NCBI RefSeq assembly: GCF_014873535.1
Contig: NZ_JADBEF010000001.1
Span: forward strand, 7,068,001 to 7,132,000
DNA: 64,000 nt
Origin: Nonomuraea africana
Lineage (GTDB): Bacteria > Actinomycetota > Actinomycetes > Streptosporangiales > Streptosporangiaceae
Direction: 5' to 3'
Below are positions 48,327 to 57,139 of this stretch, one piece after another (the first letter of the stretch is position 1; each line of letters starts with the position of its first letter). The position numbers and the translations under genes are program-made. Under the pieces are notes generated by a model. It did not search any database and was not told the origin of the DNA. It worked only from the letters and a program-made list of their open reading frames with translations.

Positions 48327-50126
48327 TCAGGCTGGCACGGGGATGAGCTCGACGAAGGAGACCCCCGGCATCGGCAGGTCGAACTCGAGCGCGATCTCCC
48401 CCGACACCTCCACGGCCGCCGCGTACTCGTCGATGGCGTCGGCCGCGGCCAGCCGTTCCCATTGCTCGCCCACCGGCCAGTCGCCGCCGCCCATCGACTC
48501 CCACACCGCCTTGATGTTGGAGTGTGTCTCGTCGATCCGGTGGTGGGTGAGCAGGTAGCCGCTGCCGGACAGGCCGTCGACCCGCAACCGCACCGCGCGG
48601 GTCAGCTCCGGCGCCCCGTCCGCCTGTGCCTGGTTGAGCGTGCCGTTCCAGACCAGCACCCCGACCCTGCCGTCCTCGTGCCGGGCCGCCCACGCCTCGA
48701 CGCCCGCCACGTCCCCGTCGACGGCGGCCGCCAGCTCCTGATCGCCGAGCCGGTCGGCCAGGGCGAGCGCGTGGAAGCGGGGCTTGCGCAGGTTGCCGAC
48801 CGACAGCAGGCCGAACCCGCCGTGGAAGAGTCTCGGCGGACGGCCGAGCTCCTCGAAGTGGTCGGAGGCCACCCAGTGCGACAGCGCCTCCAGCCTGCCC
48901 GCGGCCGACTTCATCCCGTGCAGCAGGAAGGTGGCGCCGAAGGGGCCGTCGCCGATGCCGTGGAAGTGCGTGGGGGTGGGACCCCACTCGGTCCACCAGA
49001 TCGGGGTGCCCTCGCGACCGTGCCTGGCCAGCGCGGGACGCCAGTCGAGCGGCGCGTTGCCGTAGGTGTGGGTGGAGACGAAGTCGAGCGCGGCCCCCGA
49101 CTCGGCCACGTGCGCCAGCAGCTCCTCCACCCAGCCGTTGGCCGCCGACGAGGGACCGCCCACCCGCAGGCCGGGGTGGACGTTCTTCACCGCCGCCGCG
49201 CTGACGTCGTAGAGCAGGAAGAACTCCTCGGGCGTGCCCGACCAGAACACCGCCAGGTTGGGCTCGTTCCACACCTCGAAGGCCCAGTTGTCGACGAGCT
49301 CCTGGATGCCGTAGCGCTCGGCCAGGTGCTCCACCAGGGCGCGGACCAGATCGCCCCACGCCTCGAAGTCCTTGGGCGGCGAGATGATCGCCTGGTACCC
49401 GAACACCGTCCTGGACGGGTCGGCGGCCAGGTCGCGCGGCATGTAGCCGAGTTCCACGATCGGCCGCAGCCCGAGCGACATGATCGTGTCGTACACCTGG
49501 TCGACCCCGCTGAAGTCGTAGACCGCCCTGCCGTCGATCTCCTTGTAGACGCCGAGGTCGTCGCCGAGGATCGCATGCGCGCGCACCGTGCGCACGCCGA
49601 GCTCCTCGCGCATCGTCCGCAGCGCCTCGGTGAGCTCCGCGCCGATCGGCCTGCCGCCCGACGTGTCCTGGCACAGGAGGTACGACAGGTGCTCGGAGCC
49701 GATCATGAACCTCCACGGGCGGGCCAGCTCCCCCGTCACGGTCGCGGCGTCCACCGTGACCGTGACCGCGCCCGCCCCCTCCCTCGGGGCGGCCTGCACC
49801 GGCTCGCAGAACGGGCCGGTCACCTCCATCGCCGCGATCGCCGCCACCTGGTACGAGGCCGCGCCGTGCCCGGTGTCGACGTACCGGCACCCCGGTACGG
49901 CCGGCACGTCCACGTCCGGTTGCTTCACCGAGACGCCGTCCCTGTGCAGGAGATACCCGATGGCCCCCGGCACCGGCTCCCAGGTGAGCGTCACCTGGCC
50001 CGCCCCCGGTGTCGCCCGCAGCCCGGCGGGGGCGTCGAGCGTGAGCTCGGAGACCGGCGCGATCTCCCCCGAGGTCTGGTAAATGCGTTCTCGCCAGTCG
50101 CGGCGCGCGGCGTCAGCCGTACTCAT
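48327..50126 (-). CDS. Cytoplasmic FnIII-GH39 glycosidase (beta-xylosidase-like)
   Basis: A 599-residue glycoside hydrolase. A fibronectin type III-like domain (about residues 30-105, GLRATPGAGQVTLTWEPV) precedes the TIM barrel of clan GH-A. The acid/base Glu is in FEVWNEPNLAVFW (about residue 287) and the nucleophile Glu in WWTEWGPT (about 377), a GH39 pattern. A C-terminal beta-sandwich follows. There is no signal peptide, so it should act on imported oligosaccharides. Last gene of the minus-strand operon led by LacI. Target glycan unknown; xylosides or related are typical of GH39. Confidence 0.85.
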   Translation of the reverse strand: MSTADAARRDWRERIYQTSGEIAPVSELTLDAPAGLRATPGAGQVTLTWEPVPGAIGYLLHRDGVSVKQPDVDVPAVPGCRYVDTGHGAASYQVAAIAAMEVTGPFCEPVQAAPREGAGAVTVTVDAATVTGELARPWRFMIGSEHLSYLLCQDTSGGRPIGAELTEALRTMREELGVRTVRAHAILGDDLGVYKEIDGRAVYDFSGVDQVYDTIMSLGLRPIVELGYMPRDLAADPSRTVFGYQAIISPPKDFEAWGDLVRALVEHLAERYGIQELVDNWAFEVWNEPNLAVFWSGTPEEFFLLYDVSAAAVKNVHPGLRVGGPSSAANGWVEELLAHVAESGAALDFVSTHTYGNAPLDWRPALARHGREGTPIWWTEWGPTPTHFHGIGDGPFGATFLLHGMKSAAGRLEALSHWVASDHFEELGRPPRLFHGGFGLLSVGNLRKPRFHALALADRLGDQELAAAVDGDVAGVEAWAARHEDGRVGVLVWNGTLNQAQADGAPELTRAVRLRVDGLSGSGYLLTHHRIDETHSNIKAVWESMGGGDWPVGEQWERLAAADAIDEYAAAVEVSGEIALEFDLPMPGVSFVELIPVPA

Positions 50127-50160
50127 GGAAGGGCTTCTCCCCGATCGAAGTGACAGAGCG

Positions 50161-51684
50161 TTACTTGACGTCCCAGTCCTCGAGGGACAGGACGGGCCTG
50201 AGCTTGGCCGCCACCTCGGGAGTGGCGAAGTAGCGGCGCATGTTGTCGCCGGCCAGCGCGTTGCCGAGGGAGGCCATGATCATCCCCTGGTCGAGCGCGA
50301 GGTAGGCCTTGGCGACCTTGCCCGAGCGGACGGCGACGGCGTCGTAGAAGCCGCCAGGCCCGTAGGCGTCGAAGTTCTGCTTCAGCCTGGCCAGGTTGGC
50401 CAGCGCCTGCTCGGGCGCGTAGCGGTAGGCGAGGAAGGCCGCGTGAGGGGTGACCACGCCGTCGCCGTACGAGGTCGGCTCGGGCTGCGCCGGGCGGCAG
50501 CCCTCGTAGCCGGGATCGACGCTGGTGCGTTCCCTGTCGGAGGTGTAGCCCTCCGCCTGCAGGCCGAGGCCGTCGACGCCGTACTCGCGGTAGCCGCCGT
50601 GGGGGTCGTTGGAGGGCGAGAAGCCCCAGTAGCCGTAGCCCGCCTCGGTCAGGCCGTGCTCGATCTGCGCCCTGACGAAGACCGGGTGGTTGCGGCCCCA
50701 GCTGTTCGGCGCCCAGGCCGACTCCGGCACGATCAGGTCGTTCATCAGCTCCTCGAACATCGAGCCGCCCCAGGTCGGGACCAGCCGCATGCCGCGGTAG
50801 CCGTACGTGCCCTCCCAGACCTTGACGCCCAGGTGCTCCTTCCAGCTCCCGACCGGCTTCTGGTCCTGCCAGGCCCAGTCGCAGCCGCTGTCGGGGAAGG
50901 TGCGGTACATGCCGAAGTAGTGCTCCTTCGGCAGCTGGCCGAGGGCGATGCCGACGTACGTGCCGATCCTGGTCTCGCCCGGCGCGCCGTAGTGGTGGCA
51001 GGTGGAGTACACAGTGACGCCGGTGCCCGCGTAGTCGCTCTCCACCGAGCAGCCGGCGGGCCTGTCCACCCAGAATCCGCCGCGCAGCAGGCCGGTTCCC
51101 GCGTCGGGACGGGCGTCCTTGTCGTAGTAGGCGGCGAAGTTCATCTTCGTGAGGATCGCCCTGGCCCGGTCGCCCTGCGACGGCACCGCCTGCGGCACCA
51201 TCATGAGCGCGGCGGCCAGCCAGCCGTTGTCCACGCTGGAGGCGAACAGCCGTACGGGATCGCCGTTCTCCGGCCAGGTCCGCACCAGCCGGAGGGTGGC
51301 CGGGTCGTACCAGTTGAAGAACTGGCCGGTGGGCTCGTGCCGCTCCATCGCGGCCAGCGCGTCCAGCACCTTCCGCACCCGGGTGGTCGCCTGGCCGGGG
51401 GTGATGAGACCGAGGTCGCGCGCGGTGAAGACGGACCACAGGTAGGTGGCGATGTTCGTCGGCGAGGTGACCTTGGCCCTGGTCCTGAGGTCGCCGGACA
51501 CCTTGTCGGACGGCACGCCCGTCACGGGGTCGACCATGGCGGCCATCGAGCGCCAGGTCGCGGCGGCGTACGCGCGCAGCGTCAGCCTGTCGCCACCGCC
51601 CCGCTGCCCCTCGGCGGTGGCGGCCGGAGCCGTCGAGGCCAGCAGGCCGAGTGCGAGCATGCCGGTGAGAACCGTCTTGCGCAT
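50161..51684 (-). CDS. Secreted PF10091 (glycoamylase/GH144-like) glucanase
   Basis: A 507-residue exported protein. A Sec signal peptide (LTGMLALGLLASTAPAATA) precedes an (alpha/alpha)6 domain of the PF10091 'glycoamylase'/GH144 type: FASSVDNGWLAAALMM, GFWVDRPAGCSVESDYAGTG, then WAPNSWGRNHPVF and GYGYWGFSPSNDPHGGY. Relatives cleave beta-1,2-glucans or related glycans. ATG 51684 has AAGGAG upstream. Placed between the importer genes and the GH39 enzyme, it should make oligosaccharides outside the cell for uptake by the ABC importer. Confidence 0.75.
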   Translation of the reverse strand: MRKTVLTGMLALGLLASTAPAATAEGQRGGGDRLTLRAYAAATWRSMAAMVDPVTGVPSDKVSGDLRTRAKVTSPTNIATYLWSVFTARDLGLITPGQATTRVRKVLDALAAMERHEPTGQFFNWYDPATLRLVRTWPENGDPVRLFASSVDNGWLAAALMMVPQAVPSQGDRARAILTKMNFAAYYDKDARPDAGTGLLRGGFWVDRPAGCSVESDYAGTGVTVYSTCHHYGAPGETRIGTYVGIALGQLPKEHYFGMYRTFPDSGCDWAWQDQKPVGSWKEHLGVKVWEGTYGYRGMRLVPTWGGSMFEELMNDLIVPESAWAPNSWGRNHPVFVRAQIEHGLTEAGYGYWGFSPSNDPHGGYREYGVDGLGLQAEGYTSDRERTSVDPGYEGCRPAQPEPTSYGDGVVTPHAAFLAYRYAPEQALANLARLKQNFDAYGPGGFYDAVAVRSGKVAKAYLALDQGMIMASLGNALAGDNMRRYFATPEVAAKLRPVLSLEDWDVK

Positions 51685-51701
51685 GGGGGGTTTCTCCTTG
51701 G

Positions 51702-52517
51702 CTACTTGATGCCGGTGGTGGCGATGCCCTGGACGAAGAAGCGCTGCAGGAAGACGAAGAGGAACAGGATCGGCGCGATGACCACGACCGACCCCGCGAC
51801 CAGCAGGTTGTAGTGGGTGCCCTCGTGGCCGTTGAGGATGTTCAGCGCCACGGGCAGGGTGTACATGCTCTCGCTCTGGGCGACGACGGCCGGCCACAGG
51901 AAGTTGTTCCACGCCCCCAGAAAGGTGATCAGCCCGAGCGTCGCCAGCGGTGGCCCGCACAGCGGCAGGATGATCCGGAAGAAGATGCGGAACTCCCTGG
52001 CCCCGTCGACGCGGGCGGCGTGGATCAGCTCGTCGGGCAGGTCGGTGATGAACTGCCGCATCATGAAGATGCCGAGCGGCCCGACCAGCGTGGGCAGGAT
52101 GATCCCGACGAAGGTGTTGACCATGCCGAGCTTGGCGATCAGCACGAACTGCGGGATCATCAGCACGATGGCGGGGATGGCCATCTGGATCATGACCAGG
52201 CCGAACACCAGGTTCTTGCCCCTGAACTCCAGCTTGGCGAAGGCGTAGCCCACCATCGTGCAGAGCAGCACGTTGCTGACGACGAGCACCAGCGCGACGA
52301 TCACGCTGTTGACGAACGCGCCGCCGATGTTCACCCGCTCGAACAACTCGGTGAAGTTGCCGAGGGTGAACGACTCCGGCCAGAGGGTCGGCGGGTTCCG
52401 CCTGATCTCCGACTCGGGCTTGACCGAGCTGAGCGCCGTCCACAGGAACGGGCCGATCACCAGGAGCAGCCCCAGGCTCAGACCGGTGTAGGTGATCAGG
52501 CGCTGGCGGCGGGTCAT
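51702..52517 (-). CDS. Sugar ABC permease (MalG-type)
   Basis: A 271-residue, six-TM permease. The EAA loop near the C-terminal side reads AARVDGAREFRIFFRIILPLCGP, and the end VQGIATTGIK is the usual MalG tail. It pairs with the MalF-type permease gene immediately upstream, with a 4-base overlap (ATGA). Together they form the transmembrane path of a CUT1 oligosaccharide importer that needs a MsiK-like ATPase encoded elsewhere. Confidence 0.93.
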   Translation of the reverse strand: MTRRQRLITYTGLSLGLLLVIGPFLWTALSSVKPESEIRRNPPTLWPESFTLGNFTELFERVNIGGAFVNSVIVALVLVVSNVLLCTMVGYAFAKLEFRGKNLVFGLVMIQMAIPAIVLMIPQFVLIAKLGMVNTFVGIILPTLVGPLGIFMMRQFITDLPDELIHAARVDGAREFRIFFRIILPLCGPPLATLGLITFLGAWNNFLWPAVVAQSESMYTLPVALNILNGHEGTHYNLLVAGSVVVIAPILFLFVFLQRFFVQGIATTGIK

Positions 52518-53449
52518 CGGGACCTCCCGATCCTGAGCTGCAGGACGGCAAGGGCCACGATGACCGTGAACAGAACGGTCGAGGCGGCTCCCGCGTAGCC
52601 GTAGTTGCCGACGCCGAACTGGTTGAAGATCGCCAGCGAGGCGGAGATCGTGGAGTTGAGCGGGCCGCCCTTGGTCATGACCAGCACCTCCTCCATGAAC
52701 TGCATGAAGCCGACCGAGCTGTAGACGGTGCAGAACAGCAGCACGGGCCGCAGCGCGGGGACGGTGACCGAGCGGAACCGCTCCCAGCGCCCCGCGCCGT
52801 CCACCTCGGCCGCCTCGTACAGCTCCCGGGGAATGGCCTGCAACGCGGCGAGCAGGACGACCATGGTGAAGCCGAAGCTGCGCCAGGCCGTCATCACGAT
52901 GATCGACGGCAGCGCGGTGGCCTCGTTCTGCAGCCAGGCGGCGCCTTCGAGGCCGACCAGGCCGAGCAGCCTGTTGACCAGGCCGGCCTCCGGTTCGAGC
53001 AGGAACTTCCAGGCCACCGCGATGCCGATGATGCTGGTGATGTTGGGCAGGTAGTAGCCGAGCCTGAAGAAGGCGGCGGGCAGCCTGGCGATCCCCGAGT
53101 TGAGCATGACCGCCGCGCCGAGGCCCAGCCCGATCGTGAGCGGCAGGGCCGTGACGACGAAGACGACGGTGTTGAACGCCGCCTTCCTCATCGTCTCGTC
53201 GTTGAACAGGCGCAGGTAGTTGTCGACTCCGACGACGTTCACGCCCAGCGGGTCGGCGACGTCGGTGCTGCGCATGTCGGTGAAGCTCATGCCGATGCCG
53301 ACGAACAACGGCCCGAGGTAGAAGACCACGAACATGACGACGAAGGGCAGCACGAAGATCCAGCCCGCGCCCGCCTGTCGCAGTGGGCTTCTCAGCCGGA
53401 TACCGGCCGTGGCGGGCCCCGGCTTCGACTCCTTCACGAGGACGGCCAT
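52514..53449 (-). CDS. Sugar ABC permease (MalF-type)
   Basis: A 311-residue, six-TM permease. WIFVLPFVVMFVVFYLGP marks TM1, and the EAA loop reads LYEAAEVDGAGRWERFRSVTVP. It overlaps the MalG-type gene by 4 bases and starts 2 bases after the binding-protein stop. The N-terminal extension is short, so no periplasmic MalF-like P2 domain is present, as usual in Gram-positive CUT1 systems. Confidence 0.93.
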   Translation of the reverse strand: MAVLVKESKPGPATAGIRLRSPLRQAGAGWIFVLPFVVMFVVFYLGPLFVGIGMSFTDMRSTDVADPLGVNVVGVDNYLRLFNDETMRKAAFNTVVFVVTALPLTIGLGLGAAVMLNSGIARLPAAFFRLGYYLPNITSIIGIAVAWKFLLEPEAGLVNRLLGLVGLEGAAWLQNEATALPSIIVMTAWRSFGFTMVVLLAALQAIPRELYEAAEVDGAGRWERFRSVTVPALRPVLLFCTVYSSVGFMQFMEEVLVMTKGGPLNSTISASLAIFNQFGVGNYGYAGAASTVLFTVIVALAVLQLRIGRSR

Positions 53450-53451
53450 GA

Positions 53452-54714
53452 CTACACGCCGGTGCCGATCGTGTCGGCCTGCGCCTGGATCGCCTTGGCC
53501 GTCTCCTCGGGCGTCGACTTACCGCGGGCCAGCTTCTCCAGCTCGGTCTCCATGACCTTGGCGACCTGCTCCCAGGTCGGGAACGGCGGCGGGGTCTTGG
53601 CGTCCTTGAGCTGCTCGCCGAACACCTTGAGCCGTGGGTCCGCGGTCAGCTCGGGCTCCTGCCACCCGGCCTGCACGCTGGGCAGCGCCTTGACCGTGGT
53701 GTACCACTTGGCCTGCACCTTCGGCTCCGTGAGCCACCGCAGGAACTTCCACGCCGCGTCGCGGTTCTTTGCCTTCTTGAAGACCACCAGGTCGGCGCCG
53801 CCCACGAAGCTCGTGCCGGCGACCGGGCCCTTGGGGTAGGGCGCGACGTCGAATTTGTCCGCGAAGCCGGCGCCGCCGTCGCTGGTCAGGACGCCCATCA
53901 TCCACGGGCCGAGGAAGAAGCCGCCGACCTCGCCCTTGATGAAGTTCTGCGGGAAGGCGCCCTCGGGGGTGTCGGTGGGCGCCAGTTTCTCCTCGAACAG
54001 CGACGCGTACTGCTTCAGCCCCGCGACCGCCTCGGGGGTGTCGAAGGTGTAGCGGCCGTCCTTGACGATCTCGCCGCCCGCCTGCCAGATGAGCGGCAGC
54101 ACCTCCTGCCAGGAGCCGAGCAGGTAGCCCTGGTTGAAGCCGTTCTTCGCGCCGCCCTTCTCCTTGAGCGCCCTGACGAACGTCTTGAACTCCGCCCAGG
54201 TCTTCGGCGCCTGCACGCCCGCCTTCTCGGCCTGGTCCTTGCGGTAGAACAGCACGCGGGTCTCGACGTACCACGGCACGCCATACGCGGTGCCGTTCAC
54301 GTCGACCGTCTGCCAGGCGCCGGGGAAGAACGCCGACTTGTCGAACAGGTTGCCCGGCGTCGGGTCCAGCGCGCCGGTCTTGGACAGCTCGCCCGACCAG
54401 GTGGAGCCGATCATGCTCACGTCGGGGGTGGCGTTGCCGGCGATCGCGGAGGTGATCTTGTCGTGCGCGACGTCCCAGCCCAGGGGCGTCACGTTGATCG
54501 TGACGCCGGGGTTGGCGGCCTCGAAGTCCTTGGCGAACGCGCCGAGGGCCTTGCCCTCCTCACCGATCGCCCACACGGTGACCTCACCGGCGACCTTGTC
54601 GGTCTTGACGTCGACGGCCTGCTCGGGGGCCTGGTCCGCGCCGCGTCCGCAGGCGCTCAGCGTGAGGGTGACGGCGAGCAGCCCGACGGCCGAGCGCCTG
54701 GTGAGAGTGTTCAC
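53452..54714 (-). CDS. Sugar-binding lipoprotein of the ABC importer
   Basis: A 420-residue extracellular binding lipoprotein. Lipobox LTLSAC (Cys about residue 22), then the COG1653 pattern WAIGEEGKALGAFAKDFEAANPG and FGVPWYVETRVLFYRKD-type strand (AYGVPWYVETRVLFYRK). It captures an oligosaccharide outside the membrane for the MalFG-type permeases. GTG 54714 overlaps the LacI stop (GTGA), so translation is coupled. Confidence 0.92.
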   Translation of the reverse strand: MNTLTRRSAVGLLAVTLTLSACGRGADQAPEQAVDVKTDKVAGEVTVWAIGEEGKALGAFAKDFEAANPGVTINVTPLGWDVAHDKITSAIAGNATPDVSMIGSTWSGELSKTGALDPTPGNLFDKSAFFPGAWQTVDVNGTAYGVPWYVETRVLFYRKDQAEKAGVQAPKTWAEFKTFVRALKEKGGAKNGFNQGYLLGSWQEVLPLIWQAGGEIVKDGRYTFDTPEAVAGLKQYASLFEEKLAPTDTPEGAFPQNFIKGEVGGFFLGPWMMGVLTSDGGAGFADKFDVAPYPKGPVAGTSFVGGADLVVFKKAKNRDAAWKFLRWLTEPKVQAKWYTTVKALPSVQAGWQEPELTADPRLKVFGEQLKDAKTPPPFPTWEQVAKVMETELEKLARGKSTPEETAKAIQAQADTIGTGV

Positions 54715-55709
54715 TTGTGGTCCTCCTGGGGGTGATGACCGCAGCTCGCACGAATGACGAGCTCAGTGGCCAGGTTCAGGTGGGCGCAGGTCTCGCGGAC
54801 GCCGCTGATCAGCTCGTCGAGCGCTCTCGCGGCCCGCGCACCCATCTCTCGCATCGGCTGGCGGATGGTGGTGAGCGCGGGGCGGGCATGGCGGGCGGCC
54901 ATGATGTCGTCCCATCCGGTGACCGCCAGATCGTCGGGTACGGCGAGGCCGAGCTCCTCCGCCGCCAGCAGCGCGCCGAGCGCCACCTCGTCGTCCGAGC
55001 AGATGAGCGCCTGCGGCCGGTTCGGCGAGCGCAGCAGCCGGAGCGCGGCCTCGTGGCCGCTCTCGACGGTGTACTCGGCGGTGAGGACGGGCTCGATCCG
55101 CTCGCCCAGGACGCCGGACACGCCCTCCCACCGCTGGGAGATGTCGTCGCCCGGCGCGTAGGGCGCGCCGAGGAAGGCGTAGCGGGTGTAGCCGTGCCCG
55201 CGAAGGTGCAGGGCGAGCTTCCTGGCCGACTCGATGTTCTCGCTGCGCAGGGTGTCGGCGCCGGCCATGGGCTCTCTCGAGATGAACACCAGCGGCATGC
55301 CCACGCCGATCAGCTCGGCGACCAGGTCGTCGGGCGCGGTCCTGCCGAAGACGACCAGGCCGTCGACCCGTCCGGCGAGCTCCTTGACCGCCTCGCGGAC
55401 GTTGGGCCTGCCCTTCGTCGAGAGGATGACGACGGAGCGGCCGAGCTCGGCGGCGACCTCCTCGTACCCGAGGAGCACCTCGGTGTAGTAGGGACCCGCG
55501 AGGTTGGGGAAGACGATGCCGTTGGCGGCGTGCCGTCCCTCGGCCAGGCTGACGCCGAGCCTGCTGGGCGTGAAGTTGAGCTCCTCCACCGCCTTGAGCA
55601 CCTTCTGCCGCGTCTTGGACGACACCGGCCCGGTGCCGCGCAGCGCGCGCGAGACGGTCGCGATGGACACCCCGGCCCGCTGAGCCACCTGGTAAATGGT
55701 CACGTCCAT
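54711..55709 (-). CDS. LacI-family repressor of the glycan operon
   Basis: A 332-residue LacI/GalR regulator. HTH VTIYQVAQRAGVSIATVSRAL (residues 3-23), hinge SSKTRQKVLKAVEELNFTPSRL, then a periplasmic-binding-like effector domain ending ELVIRASCGHH. It leads the operon binding protein-MalF-MalG-glucanase-GH39 and overlaps the next gene by 4 bases. Two LacI-type palindromes lie upstream (55723-55738 and 55747-55760), so it represses itself and the whole operon until an oligosaccharide inducer binds. Confidence 0.93.
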   Translation of the reverse strand: MDVTIYQVAQRAGVSIATVSRALRGTGPVSSKTRQKVLKAVEELNFTPSRLGVSLAEGRHAANGIVFPNLAGPYYTEVLLGYEEVAAELGRSVVILSTKGRPNVREAVKELAGRVDGLVVFGRTAPDDLVAELIGVGMPLVFISREPMAGADTLRSENIESARKLALHLRGHGYTRYAFLGAPYAPGDDISQRWEGVSGVLGERIEPVLTAEYTVESGHEAALRLLRSPNRPQALICSDDEVALGALLAAEELGLAVPDDLAVTGWDDIMAARHARPALTTIRQPMREMGARAARALDELISGVRETCAHLNLATELVIRASCGHHPQEDHK

Positions 55710-55722
55710 AACCTCTCCTGAC

Positions 55723-55760
55723 TGTAAGCGCTTTCACAGTAACGTGTGTAAGCGCTTACA
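55723..55760 (-). promoter_or_regulatory. Two LacI-type operators
   Basis: TGTAAGCGCTTTCACA (55723-55738) is near-perfect, and TGTAAGCGCTTACA (55747-55760) is a perfect 14-base palindrome with the central CG typical of LacI/GalR sites. They are 23 bases centre to centre, just upstream of the LacI start codon at 55709. Confidence 0.9.
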
Positions 55761-55830
55761 GAACGACCAGTGTGCCAGCCGGATGAAGGCCGTGTAAAGA
55801 GAGCGTGAAAGAACCGTCGTGCCGACGGGC

Positions 55831-56136
55831 TCAGATCAGCGTCGGGAGCCTGCGGTCGAGGCCGGTGGTGTGGAGCAGCTGGGTCATGTACGGCAGCGCC
55901 CCGGTCAGCGCGAGCGTGATGCCCATCAACCGGGCGCGGCGCTGGATGCCCACCAGGACACCCAGACCCGAGGTGTCGCAGAACGACACTGCTGACAGGT
56001 CGAGGACGAGCAGGCGCGAACTGCCGCGCAGCACGCCCAGCAGCCGCTCCCGCAGGGCGGCGCTGGAGAAGATGTCGATCTCGCCGGACAGCGCGACGGT
56101 GGTGACGGCCGAGGGCCCGGTGCCGAGGACGTTCAT
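55831..56136 (-). CDS. STAS-domain anti-anti-sigma factor
   Basis: A 101-residue STAS protein. The core is VTTVALSGEIDIFSSAALRERLL, then VLDLSAVSFCDTSGLGVLVG with the phospho-acceptor Ser in DTSGL (about residue 59). Unphosphorylated, such a protein binds an anti-sigma kinase and frees a stress sigma factor. ATG 56136 has GGAGC upstream and is the family start. A longer in-frame start at 56262 would add 42 residues starting TEDIPCVGIQ, the conserved leader described below. Confidence 0.88.
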   Translation of the reverse strand: MNVLGTGPSAVTTVALSGEIDIFSSAALRERLLGVLRGSSRLLVLDLSAVSFCDTSGLGVLVGIQRRARLMGITLALTGALPYMTQLLHTTGLDRRLPTLI

Positions 56137-56487
56137 GGGGTGCTCCGATCGGAGAAAAGAGTCGTGCGCCTGCTCAGGGTCCGGAAAAGGGGCCGGAAAT
56201 CGTCTATCGCCGCGGGCGACGCGAGCCTGAATGCCAACGCACGGAATGTCCTCGGTGCCCATAGTCTACCTGGGGAGCGGTTCCCCCGCGGGAATGCTCG
56301 ACCGGGCTCGCGTCGTTATATGTGACAGCCGGAAATTTTTCGTGCACGTGGTTTGCTCTCGCACGCTCGTGGATGGCACGGGTGTGCCCCTGTTTCGTTG
56401 AGAGAAGGCGCGGTACCGCCGCTGCGACAACCGGTCGGCGGGCGCGAGCCTGCGACCCGCCTTCGTCTCGGACAAGGGAGACGCCAC
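56137..56487. other. Divergent intergenic region before the second cold-shock gene
   Basis: This 351-base gap holds the STAS leader copy and the probable plus-strand csp leader. Features are ATATAAC/GTTATAT around 56313, and GTTT (56395) with a GCGGTAC about 16 bases later, loosely like a stress-sigma promoter. A GGCGGGCGCGAGCCTGCGACCCGCC stem-like stretch precedes the ribosome site. I see no protein gene in it. Confidence 0.35.
56229..56269 (-). promoter_or_regulatory. Conserved leader copy 1 (before the STAS gene)
   Basis: On the minus strand TAGACT (56268-56263, a -10-like box) is followed by ACCGAGGACATTCCGTGCG and GGCATTC. 23 of the 28 bases from ACCGAGGA onward agree with the copy at 58473-58514. 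In frame it encodes TEDIPCVGI. It may be a promoter-proximal RNA leader, a leader peptide, or the true N-terminus of the STAS protein. Confidence 0.5.
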
Positions 56488-56691
56488 ATGCCACAGGGAA
56501 CCGTGAAATGGTTCAACGATGACAAGGGATTCGGCTTCATCGCCGTCGACGGCGGCGGTCCCGATGTCTTCGTCCACTTCTCCGCGATCGACGCCGGCGG
56601 CTACCGCAGCCTCGCCGAGAACCAGCGCGTCGAGTTCGAGGTGACCCAGGGCGACAGAGGCCCGCAGGCCCAGGCCGTACGTCCGCTATGA
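56488..56691 (+). CDS. CspA-family cold-shock protein (second copy)
   Basis: A 67-residue cold-shock domain: MPQGTVKWFNDDKGFGFI, RNP1 KGFGFIAVD, RNP2 DVFVHFSAI. It binds single-stranded nucleic acid. AAGGGAG lies upstream of ATG 56488. Compared with the csp at 40056 it has lost the conserved Tyr in RNP2 (Phe instead) and has a different loop, so the two are clear paralogues. It sits in the stress/partner-switch neighbourhood beside two STAS genes. Confidence 0.95.
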   Translation: MPQGTVKWFNDDKGFGFIAVDGGGPDVFVHFSAIDAGGYRSLAENQRVEFEVTQGDRGPQAQAVRPL

Positions 56692-56758
56692 GATCGGCTC
56701 GTGGCGGCCGTGCCGCCACGGGGCCGCAAGCCATTCCCATCGTCGATCGGACCCTGCC

Positions 56759-57136
56759 ATGATCATCCTTAGTTCCCGAGCCGCTCTCAGGGCAGGCCCG
56801 CGGGCGATGCCCGCCGACGCCACCGTCGTCCGCCTGCACGGCGACATCGACATCTTCACCAGCCCCGCCCTGCGCGACCTCCTGATGCACGCGCTCGACC
56901 AGAGCGCGAACGTGCTCGTCTGCGACCTTTCCGACGTCGTCTTCTGCGACAGCTCGGGCCTGGCCGTCCTGGTGGGCATGCAGCGCCGCGCCCGCGCCAG
57001 GGGCGTCGACTTCGGGGTGAGCGCGCCCCGCCCCACCGTGGTCACGTTGCTGCACCTCACGGGGCTAGACCGCAAGCTCCCGATCTACCGGCGGTCCGCC
57101 ACGATCGTCCCCCCGCCCCGCGCCGCCACCAGATAG
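56759..57136 (+). CDS. STAS-domain anti-anti-sigma factor
   Basis: A 125-residue STAS protein: ATVVRLHGDIDIFTSPALRD, then CDLSDVVFCDSSGLAVLVG with the phospho-acceptor Ser in DSSGL (about residue 63). Highly similar in pattern to the protein at 55831-56136 (IQRRAR/MQRRAR and LLHxTGLDR segments), so the two arose by duplication around the csp gene. The kinase/anti-sigma partner and the sigma factor are not in this window. ATG 56759; convergent with the DUF5994-GNAT gene, 3 bases apart. Confidence 0.88.
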   Translation: MIILSSRAALRAGPRAMPADATVVRLHGDIDIFTSPALRDLLMHALDQSANVLVCDLSDVVFCDSSGLAVLVGMQRRARARGVDFGVSAPRPTVVTLLHLTGLDRKLPIYRRSATIVPPPRAATR

Positions 57137-57139
57137 ACC

